Positions 24,675-32,898 of a stretch of DNA of 39,266 nt are shown here, piece by piece; position 1 is the first letter of the stretch, and each line of letters starts with the position of its first letter. The notes below the pieces were generated by a model, which did not search any database, had not been told where the DNA came from, and was given only the letters and a program-made list of their open reading frames with translations. A program made the position numbers and the translations under genes. The DNA comes from CAZFZT01 sp964523675. Lineage in GTDB: Bacteria; Planctomycetota; Phycisphaerae; Phycisphaerales; SM1A02. Location of the stretch: contig CAZFZT010000023.1 in assembly GCA_964523675.1 (NCBI GenBank), positions 1 to 39,266 of the forward strand, given 5' to 3'.

Positions 24675-26054
24675 ATGAGCGACTGGTCCCCTTCATCCTG
24701 GCAGAGCCGCGATGCGCTTCAGCAGCCGCAATACCCCGACGAGCGCGCGCTTTGCGAGGCAGTCGCGCAACTTGCGAAACTCCCGCCGCTTGTCTCTTCC
24801 TGGGAGATCGAATCGCTCAAGTCACAGCTCGCCGACGCGCAAGAGGGCAGCCGCTTCCTCCTCCAGGGCGGCGACTGTGCCGAATCGTTCGATGATTGCG
24901 AGTCGTCCGCAATAGCTGACAAACTCAAAATCCTCCTCCAGATGTCGCTCGTGCTTGTGCATGGCACGAAGAAACGCGTCATCCGTGTCGGTCGCTTCGC
25001 CGGCCAGTATGCCAAGCCGCGCTCCGAAGACACCGAAACCGTCGGCGAGATCACGCTGCCAACATACCGCGGCGACACCATCAACCGCATTGAATTCACT
25101 CCGGAAGCCCGCACACCCGATCCAACGCTCATGCTGCGCGGCTACGAGCGGGCTGCGCTCACGCTGAACTTCATCCGCGCGCTCATCGATGGCGGCTTCG
25201 CCGACTTGCACCACCCCGAATATTGGGATCTCGATTTCGTCAAGCACTCACCTCAAGCGGCGGAATATCAAAAGATGGTCGAAGCCATCGGCCAATCGCT
25301 GCGCTTCATGGAAACGCTTTCCGGCGTGCAGATCGGGCAACTCTCGCGTGTCGATTTCTACACCAGCCACGAAGCGCTGCACCTGCTCTATGAACAGGCC
25401 CAAACCAGACGAGTGCCCCACCGCGAAGGATGGTACAACCTCGCCACACATTTCCCGTGGCTCGGCGTGCGCACCTCCGATCCGATCGGCGCACACGTCG
25501 AGTATCTTCGAGGCATCAACAATCCCATCGCGATCAAAGTCGGTGGCCTTGCTCCCAACAGCCGCGTGGCGGAAGCCCCCGGTTCTCACGACAGCCGGCT
25601 CCTCGCGGACCACGTCCTTACGCTCCTCGAAGCGCTGAATCCGAACAATGAGCCCGGTCGCATCACGCTCATCACGCGCTTCGGTGCGCATCACATCGGC
25701 AGGACGTTGCCGCCGCTGATCGAAGCCGTCGCAAGGTCAAGGCGCCCCGTACTCTGGGTCTGCGATCCCATGCATGGAAATACAGAGCGCACTGCGACCG
25801 GCGTCAAGACGAGAAAGTTCGAGCACATCCTTGCTGAGCTTGAGCAGTGCTTCGAGATCCATAAGCAAAAGGGCACCTACCTCGGCGGTGTACATTTCGA
25901 ACTCACTGGCGACAACGTCACCGAATGCACCGGCGGCGCACGCGGCCTCTCCGAAGACGACCTCACCCGCGCCTACCGCACACAGGTCGATCCGCGACTG
26001 AACTACGAGCAAGCGCTGGAGATGGCCATGATCATCGCCCGCCGTGTGGGCTAA
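24675..26054 (+). CDS. aroG: Class II 3-deoxy-7-phosphoheptulonate (DAHP) synthase
   Basis: A 459-residue class II (plant- and Mycobacterium-type) DAHP synthase, the first enzyme of the shikimate pathway, joining phosphoenolpyruvate and erythrose 4-phosphate. Family blocks in order are FLLQGGDCAESF with the metal-ligand Cys, RVGRFAGQYAKPRS, DFYTSHEAL, RYDxxR-like GAHVEYLRG, VKVGG-like IKVGGLAPN, ITRFGAHHIG, and WVCDPMHGNT. The length fits the family. I chose ATG 24675 (MSDWSPSSWQS), which gives the usual N-terminal helix; the frame runs back to 24600. A TACGAT hexamer at 24656-24661 lies 13 bases upstream, so there may be a promoter beyond the strong terminator. It is convergent with the metal-transport operon, only three bases apart. 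Confidence 0.95.
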   Translation: MSDWSPSSWQSRDALQQPQYPDERALCEAVAQLAKLPPLVSSWEIESLKSQLADAQEGSRFLLQGGDCAESFDDCESSAIADKLKILLQMSLVLVHGTKKRVIRVGRFAGQYAKPRSEDTETVGEITLPTYRGDTINRIEFTPEARTPDPTLMLRGYERAALTLNFIRALIDGGFADLHHPEYWDLDFVKHSPQAAEYQKMVEAIGQSLRFMETLSGVQIGQLSRVDFYTSHEALHLLYEQAQTRRVPHREGWYNLATHFPWLGVRTSDPIGAHVEYLRGINNPIAIKVGGLAPNSRVAEAPGSHDSRLLADHVLTLLEALNPNNEPGRITLITRFGAHHIGRTLPPLIEAVARSRRPVLWVCDPMHGNTERTATGVKTRKFEHILAELEQCFEIHKQKGTYLGGVHFELTGDNVTECTGGARGLSEDDLTRAYRTQVDPRLNYEQALEMAMIIARRVG

Positions 26055-26057
26055 CGG

Positions 26058-26942
26058 TCATGCTTTGCACAGCGTCAATGACCGCTGGCGAGCATGGCGT
26101 CGCAACCAGCCGCCGGGCGCGAAGAGTCCTGCAATCACGAGCAGCAAGCCGAGAATGACGCCGATCATGCCGGCGGCATTGAGATCGAATGCTGCTGCGG
26201 CGATGTAGCCACCCGTTGAAGCGATGATTGCGACGAGAACCGCAACGATCAGCATCATGCTCAGCCGATTGCAAAAGAGATGCGCGATCATGGCGGGCAC
26301 GATGAGCATGGCGACAACGAGTATCGAACCGACGGCTTCAAAGGACGCAATGACCGTTACAGCTGTCATTGTCATGAGCAGGTAGTGAATGAACCCCGCG
26401 CTGATGCCTTGCGATGCTGCAAGGCCTGGGTCGAATGTCGCCAGGCGAAACTCCTTGAACAAGGCGGTGACGAGACCGAGATTGAGCGCAGCCACAATCG
26501 CCAGCGTCGTCACCTGTCGCGGAAATCGGTCAATCCATAGGACGTTCTCCATCGCGCCATAGAGGACGCATTCCGCATCAAGATGAACCGCGCCGGCTCC
26601 GGTCTGTTCGAGCATCAGAACCCCGATCGCAAAGAGCATCGTGAACACGACGCCCATCGACGCGCCGGTTTCGATGTGGCCGTGCCGGTGAATCATCTGC
26701 GTCAGAAAGGCCGTGAGCACTCCGACCACCGTAGCCCCGATGAACACGGGCATGGCCGTGATCGCGCCGGTGAACACAAACGCCGCCACGATCCCAGGTA
26801 AGACAGCGTGGCTAATTGCATCGCCCATGAGCGACATGCGCCGAAGGACGAGGAAGCAGCCGACGGTCGCGCATGAAATCGAAGCAAACATTCCCGCCGC
26901 GAGCATCGGAAAGTCCTGCATGAGAAAGGCATCAATGCTCAT
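26058..26942 (-). CDS. Metal ABC transporter permease (YtgD-like, ABC-3 family)
   Basis: A 294-residue membrane protein of the ABC-3 family (ZnuB, MntB, TroC/D, YtgD). About nine hydrophobic segments are seen. The family block SLMGDAISHAVLPGI lies near residues 33-47, and a short cytoplasmic FDPGLA motif (TFDPGLAASQG), which contacts the ATPase, lies near 170. With the other permease it should form the channel for Mn2+, Fe2+ or Zn2+ import across the inner membrane. Its ATG overlaps the TGA of the fused permease gene (26939-26942). It is last in the operon and ends three bases from the DAHP synthase stop. The metal cannot be read from the permease; the regulators point to manganese or iron. 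Confidence 0.92.
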   Translation of the reverse strand: MSIDAFLMQDFPMLAAGMFASISCATVGCFLVLRRMSLMGDAISHAVLPGIVAAFVFTGAITAMPVFIGATVVGVLTAFLTQMIHRHGHIETGASMGVVFTMLFAIGVLMLEQTGAGAVHLDAECVLYGAMENVLWIDRFPRQVTTLAIVAALNLGLVTALFKEFRLATFDPGLAASQGISAGFIHYLLMTMTAVTVIASFEAVGSILVVAMLIVPAMIAHLFCNRLSMMLIVAVLVAIIASTGGYIAAAAFDLNAAGMIGVILGLLLVIAGLFAPGGWLRRHARQRSLTLCKA

Positions 26943-28303
26943 GGCAGCGTCTCCGGATCGCGGCGTGTGGTCGACGGCGCCTCTCCGAGGAGGTGCGGCG
27001 ACTCGGGCATTTCCTGTGTGGACGCCGACTGCATCGAGCGTTCAAGTTCCGCCACAATCGCATCACCCAGGACATGCTCAATTTCTTCGACGGCGCGATC
27101 GACCTGAGACGGTGCGACATCGGCCTGCGTCGTGAGGTAGTGTTCCCACAGCCGGTGTGTGCGGACGATCCGTGCAGCGGATTCAAGTCCGGTCGGCGTG
27201 AGGATGTGTCCGCCCTCTTTGGAGGTGACTTCACCTCGCCGCTGCGCCCCGCCGAGCAGACGCGCCAGCCGAGCCCGCGACCAGCCGCGGCGTTCGCGCA
27301 GATCGGCCAGCATGACCGGCGCATTGATGTCGCCTGTGATCTCACCACGTTCATACATCGCGCGAAGTAAGTGCTGCCGCGCGATTTCAGCGCGAAGCGA
27401 CCATCTGCGCCCAAACTCAATGATCAAGCCGCGCCTGGGCGCAATCATCATGCTCACAAGAAGAAGCCCGCCACAGGCAAGAACCATGGCCGGTCCCGTG
27501 GGCACACGCGCAGCGGCCGCCGATGCGGCTGCGCCGGTGTACGCGCCCATCGCGCCGATCAACGCGGCAATAGCAGCCATTCGTCCGAGCCGCTCCGTCC
27601 AGAAGCGCGCAGCCACAGCCGGAATGATGAGCAGCGCCACCATCAGGAGCGCGCCAACGGCATGCAGACCGATGACCGTGAGGACGACGACCAATGCCAT
27701 CAGCAGTGCGTCAAGAGCGCGTCGCGAGAAGCCGATACTTCCCGCAAAGTCAGGATCGAAGCAAAGAAGGCGCAGTTCCTTGAACGTCGCAATCGACACG
27801 ACCGCAGCAAACGCAGCGGCAGTAAGAATGAGCCGGCTGTCGGCGCTGGTCAGCGTCGCCGCCTGTCCGAAGATGAAACTATGCAGGCCGGCTTTCTCCG
27901 ATGTCGGCATCATCTGGATAACGCCCAGGAGCACGACTCCGATCGCAAAGAAGACGCTCAACACAGCCCCGATCGCCGCATCTTCGCGCACGCGCGGCAG
28001 CGCTTTGAGCAGGTTGATGCCCAATACTCCGATGACGCCGGCGATGGCCGCTGCTGGAAGCAGAATGAGAAGTGAGCGTGCATTGTGTCCCAGAGCGATC
28101 GCGAGCAGGAATCCAATGCCCACGCCCGGCAGCGTCGCATGCGCCAGCGCATCAGCCACAAGCGACCGCTTGCGCAGCAGCAGAAAAACGCCGATCAAGC
28201 CGCAGGCAGCCCCCAGCGTCGCTGCGCTGCGCAGCACCAGCGATGTGTTGTACGGCACATCGAGCAAGAGCGTCCGGCCGAGATCGTCCCAGAATCCACT
28301 CAT
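26939..28303 (-). CDS. Metal ABC permease fused to a DtxR/MntR-type regulator (YtgC-R-like)
   Basis: A 454-residue fusion. Residues 1-290 are an ABC-3 permease with about eight membrane segments, LVADALAHATLPGVGIG near 48-64 and the ATPase-contact motif FDPDFA at 182-187. Residues 300-420 are a DtxR-family winged helix plus dimerisation domain: LLRAMYERG, LADLRERRGWSRARLARLL, LTPTGLESAARIVRTHRLWEHYL, then AVEEIEHVL. By hand alignment to B. subtilis MntR, His383, Glu406, Glu409 and His410 match the ligands His77, Glu99, Glu102 and His103. The two acidic ligands of the first helix appear replaced (Ile307, Gln310). Chlamydia trachomatis YtgCR is such a fusion, whose regulator is cut off to bind DNA. 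The 3' end overlaps the last permease gene by four bases. Whether the regulator is released here is unknown. Confidence 0.9.
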   Translation of the reverse strand: MSGFWDDLGRTLLLDVPYNTSLVLRSAATLGAACGLIGVFLLLRKRSLVADALAHATLPGVGIGFLLAIALGHNARSLLILLPAAAIAGVIGVLGINLLKALPRVREDAAIGAVLSVFFAIGVVLLGVIQMMPTSEKAGLHSFIFGQAATLTSADSRLILTAAAFAAVVSIATFKELRLLCFDPDFAGSIGFSRRALDALLMALVVVLTVIGLHAVGALLMVALLIIPAVAARFWTERLGRMAAIAALIGAMGAYTGAAASAAAARVPTGPAMVLACGGLLLVSMMIAPRRGLIIEFGRRWSLRAEIARQHLLRAMYERGEITGDINAPVMLADLRERRGWSRARLARLLGGAQRRGEVTSKEGGHILTPTGLESAARIVRTHRLWEHYLTTQADVAPSQVDRAVEEIEHVLGDAIVAELERSMQSASTQEMPESPHLLGEAPSTTRRDPETLP

Positions 28304-28306
28304 GGC

Positions 28307-29122
28307 TCATTCCAGTTCGCCGCGCACAGCAGCAGCCGTCGCCTTATCGAGCAATGTAAGGCGTCCGCCATAGGTCTTGCGCAGGTTTTCATGCGTAAAG
28401 ATCTCTCGCGTGGGACCGGCCGCGATCAGGCGCATGTTGAGCAGCATTACGTGGTCGAAGTACTCGCCGACAGTATGAAGATCGTGATGCACGACGAGGC
28501 ATGTCCTGCCGCGGCTGCGCAGTTCACGCAGGATCTCGACGATCGCGCGCTCGGTCGCAGCGTCAACGCCGGCAAACGGCTCATCCATGAGATACAGGTC
28601 CGCTTCCTGCGCCAGTGCTCGTGCCAGAAACACGCGCTGCTGCTGGCCACCGGAGAGCTGGCCGATCTGCCGGTGCGCAAACTCAGCCATGTTCACCTGC
28701 TCAAGACATTGCATGGCGGCATGCTTGTGTTCACGGCCGATGCGGCGGAGCCAGCCGATTTTGCCATAGCGTCCCATGACAACCACATCGAGCGCAGTTG
28801 CGGGAAAGTCCCAATCCACCGATTCGCGTTGCGGCACATAGCCGACTCTCCGCCGTTGCGTCACGGCCGGCTGGCCGAATATTCTCACTTCGCCCGATGC
28901 CAGCGGCACAAGGCCGAGCGCGGCCTTGATGAGCGTGCTCTTGCCCGCGCCGTTCGGACCGATGATTCCAACCAACGCGCTGTGTGGAGCGTCGTAGTCG
29001 ATGTCCCACAGCACCGGCTTGCTTCGGTATGCAACGGTGATATCGCGCAGTGACAGCGGAGCGGCGTGTTCGACCGGCGCATGTGTCGCTTCGATCTGAG
29101 CGTATTGCTGGGCGGTCGTCAT
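28307..29122 (-). CDS. Metal ABC transporter ATPase (YtgB-like)
   Basis: A 271-residue ABC ATPase. Walker A is GPNGAGKST at 55-63. The Q-loop is YVPQRESVDWDFP, a form typical of Mn/Zn/Fe ABC-3 systems. The signature is LSGGQQQRV, Walker B is LYLMDEPFAGVD, and the switch His is in VVHHDLHTV. It should power the two permeases. The gene starts by overlapping the solute-binding protein stop by four bases and ends three bases before the fused permease gene, so it is part of one tightly packed operon. About 20 N-terminal residues precede the ABC core. Confidence 0.95.
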   Translation of the reverse strand: MTTAQQYAQIEATHAPVEHAAPLSLRDITVAYRSKPVLWDIDYDAPHSALVGIIGPNGAGKSTLIKAALGLVPLASGEVRIFGQPAVTQRRRVGYVPQRESVDWDFPATALDVVVMGRYGKIGWLRRIGREHKHAAMQCLEQVNMAEFAHRQIGQLSGGQQQRVFLARALAQEADLYLMDEPFAGVDAATERAIVEILRELRSRGRTCLVVHHDLHTVGEYFDHVMLLNMRLIAAGPTREIFTHENLRKTYGGRLTLLDKATAAAVRGELE

Positions 29123-30114
29123 GGCTGCTCTGCGGCTGCATGTTCAAGGGAACGCCGATCAGGTACGCTGCCGCCGAGCGCGCGGGTGATCGTCTTGATG
29201 TTGTGCTCGATCATGCCGACGTAGGTTCCGCCCGAAGTTTCCTGTGCACCAAGGGCATCGGAGTAGAGCTCGCCTCCGATGCGCACCGCCTGGCCGCGCG
29301 CCTTGGCGCCCTCGATCAACGTGCGTACGTTCTTGTCGTTCACCGAGGTTTCGGTGAAGACGGCGGCGACTCGGCGCGAAACCAGCAGTTCGACGACTGA
29401 TTCGATCTTCTGGAGCCCCGCTTCAGACTCAGTGCTGATGCCCTGGAGCGCCTCAACTTCAATGTCGTAGGCCCGGGCCAGATAGTTGAAGGCATCGTGT
29501 GCGGTGACCAGAACGCGCTGCTCCTTTGGAATGGTGGCGATCGACCGCTGCGCCCAGTCATGCAGGGATTCGAGTTCCTGCCGATAGGACTCGCTTCGGC
29601 CCGTGTATGTTGATGCGCCCGCCGGATCAAGTTCGATCAGCGCATCGGTAATCGCGTCACAGACGTTCATCCACAACCGCACGTCCATCCAGACGTGCGG
29701 GTCGTATGTGCCCGGGTACTCGTCGGAATCAAGGAGTTCGCTCTCTGGAAGTGCTTCTGCGACAGCGATCACGCGCGAGCCGCTCGAAGCGATCTGCTCC
29801 AGTGTTTCACTCATGCGCCCTTCGAGGTGCAGGCCGTTGTAGAGCACGAGGTCGGCTGCGAGGAGCCGGCTCACATCGCTGCGCTTGGGGCGATATAGAT
29901 GCGGATCGACGCCCGGACCCATCAGCGCGTGAACTTCGGCCCGATCGCCAGCGATGTTGCGCACGACATCCGCAATCATGCCGGTTGTCGCAACGATCGT
30001 GATTCGATGGTCTGCCGTATCGTTGGCCGTCGCGCCGGAACCGCAGCCGGCGATGCCCGAGATCACCAGCGCGAGCAGCACGAGCACGGGCAGTTGAAAG
30101 TTCATGCGTCTCAT
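29119..30114 (-). CDS. Metal-binding lipoprotein, ABC-3 solute-binding protein (YtgA/TroA-like)
   Basis: A 331-residue cluster A-I substrate-binding protein. A hydrophobic signal ends in a lipobox with Cys24 (ISGIAGC), so it is probably a lipoprotein. Metal ligands fit His72 (VDPHLYRP), His140 (YDPHVWMD), His206 (VTAHDAFNY) and Asp286 (ELYSDALG). This is the three-His, one-Asp set of TroA and chlamydial YtgA; PsaA-type Mn proteins have Glu instead of the third His. Bound metal may be Mn, Fe or Zn. There is no long His-rich loop as in ZnuA of E. coli. I start at ATG 30114 (MRRMNFQ), whose ATGA overlaps the mntR stop; a longer frame to 30159 would sit within mntR. Confidence 0.93.
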   Translation of the reverse strand: MRRMNFQLPVLVLLALVISGIAGCGSGATANDTADHRITIVATTGMIADVVRNIAGDRAEVHALMGPGVDPHLYRPKRSDVSRLLAADLVLYNGLHLEGRMSETLEQIASSGSRVIAVAEALPESELLDSDEYPGTYDPHVWMDVRLWMNVCDAITDALIELDPAGASTYTGRSESYRQELESLHDWAQRSIATIPKEQRVLVTAHDAFNYLARAYDIEVEALQGISTESEAGLQKIESVVELLVSRRVAAVFTETSVNDKNVRTLIEGAKARGQAVRIGGELYSDALGAQETSGGTYVGMIEHNIKTITRALGGSVPDRRSLEHAAAEQP

Positions 30115-30542
30115 CGCAACTCCGATTGATGATGTCTCTTCAGGAACGCGTCCATGCACGAAAGGGTGGCCTCGCCCACGTGATGCTCGATGCCCTCCGT
30201 GTCACGTTCCGCCTCATAACGAGGCACGCCGAGCGCGAGCAGAAAGTTGAACACCGTCTCATGGCGGCGACGAGTGGCGGCAGCCAGTTTTTCGCCGGTC
30301 GCGGTCAGCCGAACCGGGCGGTATGGCTCGGTTTCGATCAGCCCTTCCTCCTGCAGCCGTGCGACGATGCGCGTGACCGTCACATGCGAGACACCCATGT
30401 GTTCCGCCAAGTCGCGCACTCGGCACTCGCCGTTGCGATGCACGAGGTCCGAGACTGCTTCCACGTAGTCCTCCGCCGTTTCCGTGGCATGATCGGCTCG
30501 AACCTTCACAAAGGGATTGGGCTCACTGGTGCGCAACGTCAT
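30111..30542 (-). CDS. mntR: Manganese-responsive transcriptional regulator MntR
   Basis: A 143-residue DtxR-family repressor, with a winged helix at about 20-90 (LAEHMGVSHVTVTRIVARLQEEGLIETEPY) and a dimerisation domain after it. Hand alignment with B. subtilis MntR gives ligands Asp25, Glu28, His94, Glu116, Glu119 and His120, all present. Glu116 replaces the Cys of iron-type DtxR, which favours manganese. There is no SH3-like third domain, again as in MntR. The gene leads the operon and overlaps the binding-protein gene by four bases, so it would be co-expressed with the transporter it controls. A 14-bp perfect palindrome overlapping the -10 box, eight bases before the start codon, is a good operator for autorepression. 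Confidence 0.93.
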   Translation of the reverse strand: MTLRTSEPNPFVKVRADHATETAEDYVEAVSDLVHRNGECRVRDLAEHMGVSHVTVTRIVARLQEEGLIETEPYRPVRLTATGEKLAAATRRRHETVFNFLLALGVPRYEAERDTEGIEHHVGEATLSCMDAFLKRHHQSELR

Positions 30543-30549
30543 CTGAATA

Positions 30550-30579
30550 GTAGCATATGCTACAATTTACTGGGGTCAA
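30550..30579 (-). promoter_or_regulatory. Promoter and probable MntR operator of the metal-transport operon
   Basis: Reading on the minus strand, TTGACC (30574-30579) and TATGCT (30552-30557) are 16 bases apart, as -35 and -10 boxes. The -10 lies inside the perfect palindrome GTAGCATATGCTAC (30550-30563). The mntR ATG starts eight bases later, so the leader is nearly absent. Binding there would block RNA polymerase. The likeness to E. coli MntR sites (a TAGC...GCTA core) is from memory. Confidence 0.75.
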
Positions 30580-30760
30580 GGCGGCTTGGCGGATGTAATG
30601 CGGCGTAATCCGCCTCTTTAGGGGGATTCATCAGGCGATGGATGTAGGTATTGCTACCGATAGGCGCCTTCAGTCACCCGGCGCGGGTGTGGAGGCGTGC
30701 CGCACCTGTTGCAGGCCGTCTTTGTCCGATCAGCCGCGCTGCGGTACGCTTCTGAGCTTC

Positions 30761-32839
30761 ATGCTCACGACTGCACGATGGCTCAACGACTACCTCGATC
30801 CACCGGCCTCACCTGAGGAGCTGGCCGACCTGCTCACCCGGGCCGGCTTCCCGTGCGAAGGCAGTGAAAACGTCACCGTAAGCGATGGGAGTGATACCCG
30901 GCTGGATTTCGAGCTCACCTCGAACCGAGGAGACTGTGCGTGCCATCTTGGCCTTGCGCGTGAGGCGGCAGCGCTTTCGGAGCGCCGGCTGAAGACGCCG
31001 CAGTTCACGCTCCACTCGAGCCGACCCACAGCCTCGTCGTTGATTCAGGTCGCCAATCACGAGCCAGACCTGTGCCCGCTTTACACGGCGCGTGTGATTC
31101 GCGGCGTGAAGGTCGGCCCGTCTCCCGCCTGGCTCGCCGATCGCATCGCTGCTCGAGGCGACATCCCGCGCAATAACCTCGTCGATGCCACCAACTTCGT
31201 CCTCTTCGAACTCGGCCAGCCGACGCACGTGTTCGACCTGGCAACGCTTCAGGGTTCGCAGATCATGATTCGCCGCGCCCGTGCTCAAGAGCCGTTCCTG
31301 CCCATCGGTGAAGGCGCTGTTGAAGTGAAGTTGAGTGAGGAAGATCTTGTGATTGCCGACGCCGAGCGGGCGGTCGCGATTGCAGGAGTCAAGGGCGGCG
31401 CTCTCACAGCCGTGCGCGATTCAACCACCGACATCCTCATCGAGGCGGCGACCTTTGCCCCGGCAGCCGTCCGCGCCACCAGCAGGCGGCTTGGCATTGC
31501 GAGCGACTCATCGTATCGCTTCGAGCGCGGCGTTCATCCGGGCCAGATCAACCAGGCCGCCGATCGACTTGCTGCGCTCATTCTCGAACTGTGCGGCGGT
31601 GAACTTTGCGAAGGCGTCGTGGCGGCCGGCCTGTCGATACCGGAACAGCGCATCGTGAGTATGAGGCCTGACCGGTGCCGCGCGCTGTTGGGCGTTGCGA
31701 TCGAGGATGCGCGGATCATCGCCGCCCTCGATCGCCTCGGCTTCTCGCCAGTGAATTCGAACGGCCGAATCGAGTGCACCATTCCATATGAACGCATCGA
31801 CATCGAGCGCGAGGCCGATCTGATCGAAGAAGTCGGCCGCATGTTCGGCCACGACAACATTCCCATTGCGGAGAAGCTCGAAGTGCGCATCGCACCGCCG
31901 CAATCGACCGTGCTCGCCAAGCGCGCGGTGAATGATGCGCTCGTCGGCATGGGCTATCTCGAATCTGTAACGCATTCGCTCATCAGCGAGCGTCATGCCA
32001 CCGCCTTTCTGCCGGGCGGAATGGGGTTGCTGCTGATTGATGATGATCGCGCGAAGGCGGAGCCGGCGCTGCGGCCGTCGATTCTGCCGTCGCTCTTGCG
32101 CGTGTATGCGCACAATCGTGACAACGGCGTCGCGGATGTGATGCTCTTTGAATCGGCAGCCGTCTTTGCCCGTGCGGGTGATTCACATCTCGAACGCGAC
32201 AACCTTGCATTCATTCACCCGGCCAAGTCGCCGGAAGAAGGCATTCGGCAGGCGCGCGGTGTGATCGATCGGCTTGTGCAGATTGTGCTCGGTCATGAGG
32301 CGAGTGTGGAAGTCGAGCCGCTGGAAGATGAGCGGGTGACATGGTTTGCGCGGGGCGCTGCTGCGGCCGTGCGCATCAGGAGCAAGAGAGGAGGGCAGGC
32401 GGGGAATGAGAGCGAGGTGCTTGGGACGTTCGGCCTGCTCAGCGAGGAGGCGCGGCGGCTGTTCGATCTCGATGAGAGCATTTGCGCTGCGGAAATCGGC
32501 CTGCCTGCGCACTATGTGCACTATCCGCCGGAGACGGAAGCGCACGCGCTGCCTGCATTTCCGGCGATTGAGCGTGACCTGTCTGCGGTGCTTGATGATG
32601 TTGTGCTGTGGCGCGATGTTCACGTCCTCGCCGCCTCGCTCGCGCTTGACCACTTGGAAGCGATTGAGTTCGTCACGACGTTTCGCGGCAAGCAAATTGA
32701 ACCCGGCAAGAAATCGCTTACGCTTCGTCTGCGGTTCCGAGCGCCTGATCGCACACTCAAGCATGATGATGTTGATCCGCAGATGGATGCCTTGATGAAG
32801 GCGCTGGAGAAGACGCTCAATGCCTCGATCAGGCGGTGA
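30761..32839 (+). CDS. pheT: Phenylalanine--tRNA ligase beta subunit, lacking the N-terminal tRNA-binding domain
   Basis: A 692-residue PheRS beta subunit, about 100 residues shorter than that of E. coli. It starts with the usual LTTARWLNDYLDP helix, but LADLLTRAGFPCEG passes almost directly to LDFELTSNRGDCACHLGLARE. The whole OB-fold tRNA-binding module, with its HPNADKL-type block, is absent. The B3/B4 editing domain (RNNLVDATNFVLFELGQPTHVFD) is intact. The B5 domain (PYERIDIEREADLIEEVGRMFGHDNI) and the C-terminal anticodon-binding domain (FPAIERDLSAVLD to TLRLRF) are intact too. The start is ATG 30761; an in-frame stretch from 30638 lacks similarity and looks like leader. pheS is not in the window. 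It is divergent from mntR; a small GGCGGAT/ATCCGCC hairpin (30588-30614) lies between them. Confidence 0.95.
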   Translation: MLTTARWLNDYLDPPASPEELADLLTRAGFPCEGSENVTVSDGSDTRLDFELTSNRGDCACHLGLAREAAALSERRLKTPQFTLHSSRPTASSLIQVANHEPDLCPLYTARVIRGVKVGPSPAWLADRIAARGDIPRNNLVDATNFVLFELGQPTHVFDLATLQGSQIMIRRARAQEPFLPIGEGAVEVKLSEEDLVIADAERAVAIAGVKGGALTAVRDSTTDILIEAATFAPAAVRATSRRLGIASDSSYRFERGVHPGQINQAADRLAALILELCGGELCEGVVAAGLSIPEQRIVSMRPDRCRALLGVAIEDARIIAALDRLGFSPVNSNGRIECTIPYERIDIEREADLIEEVGRMFGHDNIPIAEKLEVRIAPPQSTVLAKRAVNDALVGMGYLESVTHSLISERHATAFLPGGMGLLLIDDDRAKAEPALRPSILPSLLRVYAHNRDNGVADVMLFESAAVFARAGDSHLERDNLAFIHPAKSPEEGIRQARGVIDRLVQIVLGHEASVEVEPLEDERVTWFARGAAAAVRIRSKRGGQAGNESEVLGTFGLLSEEARRLFDLDESICAAEIGLPAHYVHYPPETEAHALPAFPAIERDLSAVLDDVVLWRDVHVLAASLALDHLEAIEFVTTFRGKQIEPGKKSLTLRLRFRAPDRTLKHDDVDPQMDALMKALEKTLNASIRR

Positions 32840-32898
32840 GTGAGAGTCGATCTGCCACCGCTTGGAGGGGCTCTGCCCCGGCTTGTGATGCCTGAATT

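Noticed and set aside
23762..24676. A 304-codon minus-strand frame spanning the nuclease end and the gene-free interval; its start looks vaguely like a signal peptide
   Set aside because: Most of it lies antisense to the dockerin-like repeats, whose protein sequence is clearly conserved in type; the signal-like part is weak.
27159..28373. A 404-codon open frame on the + strand across the fused permease gene
   Set aside because: It is antisense to a well-supported ABC-3/DtxR protein, is rich in Arg, Ser and Pro with no domain, and is a typical high-GC shadow frame.
28085..29053. A 322-codon + strand frame over the ABC ATPase gene
   Set aside because: Antisense to an ATPase with all ABC motifs; no recognisable motif of its own.
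30580..30760. T-box or other riboswitch ahead of pheT
   Set aside because: Only a small seven-pair hairpin is seen; no T-box specifier stem, T-box sequence or terminator.
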